In this document: piece after piece, positions 1 through 5,385 of the stretch
Layout of the letters: the number at the start of each line of letters is the position of its first letter
How positions within the stretch are numbered: the first letter of the stretch is position 1
NCBI GenBank assembly: GCA_903831165.1
Contig: CAIKWV010000514.1
Span: forward strand, 1-8,695
From: an uncultured cyanobacterium
Lineage (GTDB): Bacteria > Cyanobacteriota > Cyanobacteriia > PCC-6307 > Cyanobiaceae
Direction: 5' to 3'
Length of the DNA stretch: 8,695 nucleotides
Translations under genes and position numbers: made by a program
Notes under the pieces: model-generated
What the model saw: the letters and a program-made list of their open reading frames with translations, nothing else
The model's database searches: none
Told to the model about the DNA's origin: nothing

Positions 1-1
1 C

Positions 2-574
2 AATGTCCGGGACCTGCCGGAGCAGAAACGGGTGATCAGCGCCCGCATCGACGGGCTGCGGGTGCTGGATCTGTATGTGCCCAACGGCTCCTCGCTCAGC
101 AGCGACAAATACGCCTACAAGCTCGCCTGGCTGGCCTGCCTGCAGCGCTATCTGGCGGTCCAGGAGTCCCAGGGCGAACCGCTGGTGCTGCTGGGCGACT
201 TCAACATCGCCCTGGAAGCCCGCGACATCCACGATCCCGAGCGCCTCACGGGCGGCATCATGGCCAGCGAACCGGAGCGCTCGGCCCTGCGATTGGCCCT
301 GGGGGAGCGGCTGGTGGACAGCTTTCGCATGTTCGAAGCCGACAGCGGTCACTGGAGCTGGTGGGATTACCGAAGCGGCGGCTGGGAGACCGGCCGCGGT
401 TGGCGCATCGACCACATCTATCTCGATGAAGTCCTGCAGGAACTGGCGACCGGCTGCGTGATCGACAAGACGCAGCGCGGCAACATCCAGCCCAGCGACC
501 ATGCGCCGGTGCTGGTTTCGATCGCCTGGCCCCCCGAAGACGACGAGGAGGACGGGGAAACGGGCCTAGGGTGA
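2..574 (+). CDS. xth: Exodeoxyribonuclease III (AP endonuclease), 3' part only
   Basis: Exonuclease III removes nucleotides 3' to 5' from duplex DNA and cleaves at abasic sites in base-excision repair in the cytoplasm. The reading frame is already open at base 2, so the start lies left of the window; 190 codons are visible, against about 270 residues for the family, so roughly the first third is missing. Catalytic and metal-binding motifs of the exonuclease/endonuclease/phosphatase fold appear in the right order: YVPNG (visible residues 25-29, catalytic Tyr), GDFNIA (65-70, Asp and Asn), WRIDHI (134-139) and PSDHAPV (164-170, the terminal Asp-His pair). The last 15 or so residues form an acidic tail (EDDEEDGE) beyond the usual end of the fold. 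Some annotations call this family xthA. The assignment is secure; only the N-terminus is unseen. Confidence 0.95.
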   Translation, partial: NVRDLPEQKRVISARIDGLRVLDLYVPNGSSLSSDKYAYKLAWLACLQRYLAVQESQGEPLVLLGDFNIALEARDIHDPERLTGGIMASEPERSALRLALGERLVDSFRMFEADSGHWSWWDYRSGGWETGRGWRIDHIYLDEVLQELATGCVIDKTQRGNIQPSDHAPVLVSIAWPPEDDEEDGETGLG

Positions 575-591
575 AAGGATCCACCCCCCTC

Positions 592-624
592 TTGGCGGGG
601 ACGGCTGGACCCCCCGCCGGCCAA
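592..624 (+). terminator. GC-rich hairpin after xth, possible terminator or attenuator
   Basis: GGCGGGG (594-600) pairs perfectly with CCCCGCC (612-618) across an 11-base loop, and flanking bases (CTT before; GGCCAAAG after) can extend the stem with a small bulge. It starts about 20 bases after the xth stop and ends 60 bases before the next gene. There is no run of T after it, so it is not a classical intrinsic terminator. It could instead stabilise the xth mRNA end or reduce read-through into the DUF1611 gene. Confidence 0.35.
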
Positions 625-683
625 AGGCACCCGGCAGGCCATTCGGCCGACCTCTCTGAGCGTTCCGCGAGGCACCGCTCCTT

Positions 684-1847
684 TTGACGCTTTCTCTCCA
701 GGCCCCCGGCCTGAGCCAGCTGCTGCGTGGGCCGAGCCCCGTTGCCAGCCAGCCGATTCGCACTGCCCTGATCTACTGCGAGGGCCAGTTCAACCATCTC
801 GATGGCAAGACCGCCCATGGGCTGGTGCGCCATTGCGAGGCCTATCGCATCGCCGCCGTGATCGACAGCCATTGCGCCGGCCAGGACGCCGGCCTGGTGC
901 TCGATGGCACCGCCAACGGCATTCCCATCGTCCGGGACCTGAAGGCCGCCCTGGCCCTGGAGGGCGAGCGCCCCGAGCTGCTGATCTACGGCATGGCTCC
1001 AGCCACCGGCCTGATGAGCCCGCCGGATCGGCAGGTGTTGCTACAGGCCATGGCCGCCGGGCTGGATCTGGTTCAGGGGCTGCGCGAGTTCCTCAACGAC
1101 GACCCCGAGTTCGCCGCCGCCGCCGCCCGCCATCAGGTGGCGATCCGCGATGTGCGGCGGGTGCCGGCGCTCAAGGATCTGCGCCTGTTCAGCGGCGCCA
1201 TCGCCACGGTGGGCTGCCCGCGCATCGCCGTGCTCGGCACCGATGGCGCCATCGGCAAGCGCACCACCGCCACCCGGCTGGTCCAGGCCCTCCAGCAGGC
1301 GGGCATCCGGACGGCGTTGGTGAACACCGGCCAGACCGGTCTGATGCAGGGCGGTCGCTACGGCATGCCCCTCGACGCCATCCCCTCCCAGTTCTGCTCC
1401 GGCGAAGTGGAAGCGGCGGTGGTGCAGGCCTGGCAGCAGGAGCATCCCCAGGTGATCGTGATCGAAGGCCAGGGGGCCCTCAGCCATCCCGCCTATCTCT
1501 CCTCCACCTTCATCCTGCGGGGCAGCCAGCCCCAGGCGGTGATCCTGCAGCACGCCCCGCGGCGCCAGTGGCTGAGTGATTTCCCCCACGTGGCCATGCC
1601 CACGCCGGCCAGCGAGATCCGCCTGATCGAGTCCTTCTGCCCCACCCGGGTGATCGGTCTCACCCTCAACCACGAGCAGATGGACGACGCCGCCATCACC
1701 GCCGCCATCGCCCTCTACGAAGCGGAGCTCGGCATCCCCGTCAGCGACGCCCTCAGCCGTCCACCCGAGCGCCTGGTGCAGATGGTGCTGCGGGCCTTTC
1801 CCGCCCTGGCTCAGGCCCAGGCCCCGAACCCAGCGGCAGCTGGTTGA
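684..1847 (+). CDS. DUF1611 family P-loop protein (DgcN-like)
   Basis: This 387-residue protein matches the DUF1611 family in pattern. An N-terminal Rossmann-like domain (about residues 25-165) is followed by a P-loop domain with the family's variant Walker A, GTDGAIGKRTT (185-195), then NTGQTGLMQGGRYG (214-227) and a Walker-B-like strand running into EGQGALSHPAY (261-271). The family is best known from DgcN, reported to act on D-glutamate (N-acetylation) in bacterial D-glutamate catabolism; other members are uncharacterised, so the exact reaction here is inference. The start is TTG at 684: the frame opens only at 660, and no ATG or GTG lies in frame before the conserved IRTALIYCEGQF segment. 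Its TGA stop overlaps the TTG start of the racemase-family gene (TTGA, 1844-1847), implying translational coupling and a shared pathway. The tail after about residue 370 is Ala/Pro-rich and probably disordered. Confidence 0.85.
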   Translation: MTLSLQAPGLSQLLRGPSPVASQPIRTALIYCEGQFNHLDGKTAHGLVRHCEAYRIAAVIDSHCAGQDAGLVLDGTANGIPIVRDLKAALALEGERPELLIYGMAPATGLMSPPDRQVLLQAMAAGLDLVQGLREFLNDDPEFAAAAARHQVAIRDVRRVPALKDLRLFSGAIATVGCPRIAVLGTDGAIGKRTTATRLVQALQQAGIRTALVNTGQTGLMQGGRYGMPLDAIPSQFCSGEVEAAVVQAWQQEHPQVIVIEGQGALSHPAYLSSTFILRGSQPQAVILQHAPRRQWLSDFPHVAMPTPASEIRLIESFCPTRVIGLTLNHEQMDDAAITAAIALYEAELGIPVSDALSRPPERLVQMVLRAFPALAQAQAPNPAAAG

Positions 1848-3124
1848 GCGGCCCCAGGCTGGAGATCCGTCTCGATCAACTGCACCACAACGCCCGCAGC
1901 CTCCGGATGCAGCTGGCCGCCCACGGCATCACGGTGATGGGGGTGAGCAAGGCCAGCCTCGGGTTGCCGGAGCTGGTGCGCACCTGGGCGGCGGCCGGCA
2001 TCGAATCGATCGGTGAACCCCGCATCGAAACGATCGAGGCCCTGCGCGCCGCCGGCATCACCCTGCCGATGCTGCTGATCCGCTCGCCGATGCTCAGCCA
2101 GGTGGAGCGGGTGGTGGCCCAGGCCAGCGGCAGCTGCAACAGCGAGCCGCTGGTGTTGCAGGCCCTGGCGGCGGCGGCGCGTCAGCAGGGCCTGCGCCAT
2201 GGGGTGCTGCTGATGGTGGAACTGGGGGATCTGCGCGAGGGGATTCTGCCGGCCGAGCTGGAGGCCGTGGCCCAGCTGACCCTGGAGCAACCCGCCCTCA
2301 AGCTGCTGGGGATCGGCACCAACCTGGGTTGCCAGCACGGCATCGCCGCCGACCCCCGCAACATGGCGGAACTCTCGGCCCTGGCCACGGCCCTGGAGCG
2401 GCGCTTCGGCCTGCGGCTGGAGATCGTCTCGGGGGGAAACTCCAGCAATCTGCCCTGGCTGGCGGCGGGCCATTCCCCCGGCCGTGTCAACCATCTGCGC
2501 CTGGGCGAGGCGCTGCTGCTGGGCCGCGAACCGCTGGGCCGCAGCGCCCTGCCGGGCCTGCACACCGGCGCCTTCACCCTGGTGGCCGAGATCATCGAGG
2601 CCAAGGTCAAGCCCGGCCAGCCCTGGGGTGAGCGCGGCCAGACCAGCTTTGCTGCCGTGGCGACGCCAGCCCGGCGGCCGGGATCCCCCAGGCAGCGGGC
2701 CCTGTTGGCCCTGGGCGTCCAGGACGTCGATCCGGCTGGCCTGAGCGCGCCGGCGGGGGTCAGGGTCGTGGGGGCCAGCAGCGACCACCTGGTGGTGGAG
2801 GCCGACCGGCCCTTGGCGGTCGGCGAGGAGCTGCGCTTCGGCCTCGACTACAGCGCCCTGCTGCGGGCGATGACCAGCCCTTTCATTGCGCGGGTCTGCC
2901 TTGCGGGCGACAACCTTGGGGACGACAACCACGAGGACGCGAACCTCCTGAGCAACAACCTCCAGGGCAACAAGCTGCAGCACAGCAAGCTGCAGCACAG
3001 CAAGCTGAAGGGCAACAGCCTCCTGGGCGACAGGCCCGGCGGCGACGCCCGGCGGCGATCCTCTGCCCAGACCAAGGGCCTCAGGGCCGCAGACCGTTTC
3101 AGCCCAGCAGGCTCTCCAGGCTGA
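1844..3124 (+). CDS. Alanine/ornithine racemase-family PLP enzyme with pentapeptide-repeat tail
   Basis: This is a fold-type III PLP enzyme of the alanine/ornithine racemase group, cytosolic, expected to racemise an amino acid through a Lys-PLP Schiff base. The PLP lysine is K36 in VMGVSKAS (31-38). Family motifs follow: MVELGDLREG (124-133), a phosphate-binding SGGNSSNLPWL (197-207), LRLGEALLLGRE (218-229) and the usual closing DYSALLRAMTSPFIARV (335-351). The enzyme proper ends near residue 353, but the frame runs to 426. The extra tail holds tandem pentapeptides (356-395) and then a basic, low-complexity end. The substrate cannot be read from sequence; ornithine, alanine or glutamate are possible. 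The start is TTG, sharing TTGA with the preceding stop. The 3' end overlaps the convergent fibrillin gene by 26 bases. An alternative is a cofactor-binding regulator of the YggS type, but the LGDLREG signature favours the racemase group. Confidence 0.82.
   Translation: MSGPRLEIRLDQLHHNARSLRMQLAAHGITVMGVSKASLGLPELVRTWAAAGIESIGEPRIETIEALRAAGITLPMLLIRSPMLSQVERVVAQASGSCNSEPLVLQALAAAARQQGLRHGVLLMVELGDLREGILPAELEAVAQLTLEQPALKLLGIGTNLGCQHGIAADPRNMAELSALATALERRFGLRLEIVSGGNSSNLPWLAAGHSPGRVNHLRLGEALLLGREPLGRSALPGLHTGAFTLVAEIIEAKVKPGQPWGERGQTSFAAVATPARRPGSPRQRALLALGVQDVDPAGLSAPAGVRVVGASSDHLVVEADRPLAVGEELRFGLDYSALLRAMTSPFIARVCLAGDNLGDDNHEDANLLSNNLQGNKLQHSKLQHSKLKGNSLLGDRPGGDARRRSSAQTKGLRAADRFSPAGSPG
2909..3028 (+). 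repeat. Eight tandem pentapeptide codon units in racemase tail
   Basis: Residues 356-395 of the racemase-family protein fall into five-residue units: DNLGD, DNHED, ANLLS, NNLQG, NKLQH, SKLQH, SKLKG, NSLLG. Seven of the eight have Leu at the third position, as in the A(D/N)LXX consensus of pentapeptide-repeat proteins, which are common in cyanobacteria and form a right-handed beta-helix with four units per turn. Eight units would make only about two turns. At DNA level the 15-base unit AAGCTGCAGCACAGC is repeated exactly at 2972-2986 and 2987-3001, with a partial third copy (AAGCTG, 3002-3007), so the tail appears to have grown by recent tandem duplication. Confidence 0.8.
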
Positions 3125-3719
3125 GATCGGGTCGGCGCAGCAGCACGAACAGGGTGCCGGCATTGCCGCGGCAGACGCGGATCTCCCCATCCACCACGGT
3201 GATGTCCAGCCAGGCGGGGAAGCTCTGCTTCACCTCCCGCAGCAGCTGCAGGCGCTTCTGGCCGATCTGGGGCCCCAGCCAGCCGCCGCGCACAAAACGC
3301 ACACTCACCCGCTGCGTCGGTGGGGGCGGCTCGGTGCTGGCAGCGACATCGGCATCGCTGGCTGCTGGCTCGATGGCGATGGCCGCTTGCACGGCGATGC
3401 CGGCCAGCGGGCCCAGGGGGCCGGCCAGCCGCAGCAGATTCATGCCCCGGCCGTTAGCGGGATCCAGCAGCTGCAGGTTTTCCAGCCAGGGCGCCACCGC
3501 CAGATAGGGCAGGGAGCTGCTGCTCCAGCGCAGCTCCCAGACGCCTTTCAACAGCGCTTGATCGCGGATCAGATCGGCGGGTTGCTCCCGCTCCAGGCTC
3601 TCGATCAGTTCGCGCACCCGCTCGCGGGCGACCGCGGTGCCGCCGCCTGATTTCGGCTGACGCAACAGCGACAGCAACGGGCTGCGGCTGGAGGCACTGC
3701 CTGATGGGGCCGGGGACAT
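3099..3719 (-). CDS. PAP/fibrillin family protein (plastid-lipid-associated type)
   Basis: This 206-residue protein shows the lipocalin-like PAP/fibrillin pattern. There is an N-terminal helix rich in charged residues (RERVRELIESLEREQP, 32-47), then LLKGVWELRWSSS (57-69), an internal strand QRVSVRFVRGGW (136-147), and the closing strands DITVVDGEIRVCRG (172-185) and NAGTLFVLLRR (186-196). In plants and cyanobacteria these proteins associate with thylakoids or lipid globules and are linked to carotenoid/lipid storage and photoprotection; that role is family knowledge, not visible here. There is no signal peptide or membrane segment. Residues 118-135 are an Ala/Pro-rich insert, probably a flexible loop. 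The ATG at 3719 is the first in frame after a stretch with no other sensible start. It lies 145 bases downstream of crtL on the same strand, which suits a joint carotenoid/thylakoid role. The last 26 bases overlap the racemase gene on the other strand. Confidence 0.78.
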   Translation of the reverse strand: MSPAPSGSASSRSPLLSLLRQPKSGGGTAVARERVRELIESLEREQPADLIRDQALLKGVWELRWSSSSLPYLAVAPWLENLQLLDPANGRGMNLLRLAGPLGPLAGIAVQAAIAIEPAASDADVAASTEPPPPTQRVSVRFVRGGWLGPQIGQKRLQLLREVKQSFPAWLDITVVDGEIRVCRGNAGTLFVLLRRPDLSLESLLG

Positions 3720-3785
3720 CCCGAAGGCTCGCGATAGGCCAGGTTGACCGTAGCGAGGGTGCGTACCCGGCTGCGCCTGGATGCA

Positions 3786-3843
3786 CGGCGGTAGCGGTGG
3801 TGGCGTTGTCGTTGGCGTGGGTGGCGTGGGCGGCGGTGGAGGC
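3786..3843. other. G/T-rich low-complexity stretch between crtL and the fibrillin gene
   Basis: The plus strand here is a degenerate run of GGTGGC/GGCGTG-type units almost free of A. It occupies most of the 145-base gap between the crtL stop and the fibrillin start, so the transcript made from the minus strand is C-rich and likely unstructured. No promoter or terminator could be recognised in it. It may simply be decayed coding sequence (continuation of the cyclase tail) or a slippage-prone tract. Confidence 0.4.
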
Positions 3844-3864
3844 GACGCAGATTGGCCGTCCGGT

Positions 3865-5091
3865 TCAGCCTCCCGCCAGGAAGCGACCGAGCAGGGCCAG
3901 CTCCCGACCCCGCGGCTGCATCAGGCCCCAGCGCACATCCCAGGGGGCGGTGGCGAACAGGCGCACCATGGCCCCCACCAGCTCGGGAACGCTGAGCGTG
4001 TTGGTGAGAAAGCCATACCAGAGCGGCTCGGGCATGGCGAAGAAGCTGGCGAAGAAGTGGCGCAACTGGGCCTCCTCAAAGCGCATCAACTTCTCCAGGC
4101 CGAAGCGGTATAGCGCCTGCTTGCGCCGCAAAGGCGCCGGCCAGAGCGCCTGCCAGCCCGCCGCCGCGATCGCGGCTCCATGGCCCCCGGACTGGCCTGG
4201 CTCGGCCAGGGCCGCAGCGATCGCCGCCGCCAGCACGGGGGCGCGCCGCAGCAGGGCGCCGACCAGATAGCCCGAAGCCGGGTGCACCATCGAAGCGGAA
4301 CCACCGAAACCGAGCAGGCGTTGGCCCGGATCCGGCAGGGCTGGATTCATCGGGAACAGGCAGAACTCCTCGTGCTCCACCTCGCTCACCGTGACGCCGC
4401 GATGGGCCAGGCGCCGGTCCAGCCGGGAGCGCAACGTGGCAAACGGCACCGGCGGCGCCAGGGCCAGGGAGGTCTCCTCGACGAAGAAACGCCCCTCGCC
4501 CAGATCCATCGCATAGAGAAACGTGGGCGGCTCCTGGCGTTCCAGAGGGCTGAGGTGGTCGCTGCGGTAGTCCATCAGCACGAACTGACCGGGCTCGACC
4601 GGCGCGGCGCTGAACCGGCCGACGATGCCGTAGGCGGCCTGCCCCGCCACCGGCCCGTCATCGGGGCGCTGGAGGAACACCGGCTCATGGCCACTGGCAT
4701 CGATCACCAAGCGGGCTCGCAAAACTTCGCCCGCGGCCGTGGTCACGGTCGAACCGTCGTCGTCATGCACGATTGAAGCCGCCAGTCCCCGCCGCCAGTT
4801 CACCCCGGACGCCGCGCAGGCCGCCAACCAGTGGTTCTGCAAGGCCGTCTTGTCGAACAGGCCGTAGTCATGGCCAAGGCGGCAGGGCTCGGCAGCGAAC
4901 CAGCTGACGCAATTGGACCAGCGATGGGCCAGCAGATGGCCCAGGCCGAGGGCATCCACCTCCGGTCCCCAGATGCCATAGGTGTTGGGCCAGGCCGCGG
5001 CCGGATCACCGGGCGCGAGCGCCATGACCGCCACCCGGCGCTCGGCCAGGGCTGCGGCGATCGCCAGGGCGGCGGGTCCGGAACCGATCAC
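3865..5091 (-). CDS. crtL: Lycopene cyclase (CrtL type)
   Basis: This FAD/NAD(P)-dependent cyclase closes the ionone rings on lycopene, giving beta- or epsilon-ring carotenoids in the photosynthetic membrane. The 408 residues carry the family's landmarks: GSGPAALAIAAAL (3-15, dinucleotide-binding loop), PNTYGIW (35-41), YGLFDKTAL (76-84), VIDASGHEP (129-137), AYGIVGRF (153-160), VLMDYRSDH (171-179), the catalytic-region FFVEETSLA (202-210) and GGSASMVHPASGYLVGALL (263-281). Whether it makes beta or epsilon rings cannot be settled by eye. The chosen start is GTG at 5091, the only ATG/GTG/TTG in frame after the TAA at 5190-5188, but it drops the residues EVLV that should form the first Rossmann strand; the open frame upstream reads DRDSAEVLVIGSGP. 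True initiation may be at CTG 5172, or an indel may hide the start. The motif AIAAALAE occurs twice, near both ends of the protein. Confidence 0.9.
   Translation of the reverse strand: MIGSGPAALAIAAALAERRVAVMALAPGDPAAAWPNTYGIWGPEVDALGLGHLLAHRWSNCVSWFAAEPCRLGHDYGLFDKTALQNHWLAACAASGVNWRRGLAASIVHDDDGSTVTTAAGEVLRARLVIDASGHEPVFLQRPDDGPVAGQAAYGIVGRFSAAPVEPGQFVLMDYRSDHLSPLERQEPPTFLYAMDLGEGRFFVEETSLALAPPVPFATLRSRLDRRLAHRGVTVSEVEHEEFCLFPMNPALPDPGQRLLGFGGSASMVHPASGYLVGALLRRAPVLAAAIAAALAEPGQSGGHGAAIAAAGWQALWPAPLRRKQALYRFGLEKLMRFEEAQLRHFFASFFAMPEPLWYGFLTNTLSVPELVGAMVRLFATAPWDVRWGLMQPRGRELALLGRFLAGG
4166..5064. repeat. HIP1 octamers GCGATCGC, three copies in crtL
   Basis: Perfect copies of the cyanobacterial highly iterated palindrome lie at 4166-4173, 4217-4224 and 5057-5064, all within crtL, and a fourth at 8561-8568 within gyrA. 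Chance would give well under one in a window of this size, so their presence supports a cyanobacterial source. The copies at 4217 and 5057 sit in near-identical surroundings (both preceded by CTCGGCCAGGGC), encoding the repeated AIAAALAE of the cyclase. Confidence 0.75.
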
Positions 5092-5191
5092 CAGAACCTC
5101 GGCCGAGTCGCGGTCTCGGGGGGCTCGAGGGGCACCGCCTGAAGCAGCGTTCGGGGGGACGGTGGTCGTCAGGGAGCTGGAAACGCGTTAG

Positions 5192-5385
5192 GGGGAGGCT
5201 AAGGCGGGGGTTGGCGGGCGTTGCCAGCACCTTCCATCGGCAGGAGCCACTGCACCCAGAACAACAGAACTCCCCCCGAATGCCTGCGGGGCTGCCCGCG
5301 GACAGATCGGGTCGGGCCTGCGAATTCGCTCGGAGACCGAAAGCTGGACCCCTAGGCTTCGGTCAGCAGATCTCTCTGATCGAAA
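5192..5385. promoter_or_regulatory. Divergent intergenic region crtL / glutaminase with two competing leader hairpins
   Basis: This gap separates the divergent crtL and glutaminase genes and should hold both promoters, but no convincing -35/-10 pair was found. Just before the glutaminase ATG, two stems compete. CCGAA-A-GC (5337-5344) pairs with GCTTCGG (5356-5362), leaving one bulged A. CGGTCAG (5360-5366) pairs with CTGATCG (5376-5382) with one G-T wobble. They share 5360-5362, so only one can form at a time. No Shine-Dalgarno sequence is visible before the ATG. A switch-like leader is possible; it does not match any riboswitch class I can recognise. Confidence 0.35.

Noticed and set aside
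1811..3190. A 459-codon open frame on the minus strand, longer than the plus-strand gene it covers
   Set aside because: It is rich in Gln, Arg, His and Ala with no recognisable motif, lies antisense to the well-supported racemase-family gene, and its Leu/Val/Gln repeats are simply the reverse of the pentapeptide DNA repeat.
3786..3843. G-quadruplex in the G-rich spacer
   Set aside because: Runs are mostly GG, with few GGG, too weak to claim a stable quadruplex.
3704..4270. A 188-codon plus-strand frame at the crtL 3' end
   Set aside because: Composition is Arg/Ser/Pro/Ala-rich and it covers the conserved C-terminal part of the cyclase in antisense.
5337..5385. Known cyanobacterial glutamine riboswitch (glnA-type) before the glutaminase gene
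   Set aside because: The conserved core of that RNA class was not found; only two simple competing stems are visible.
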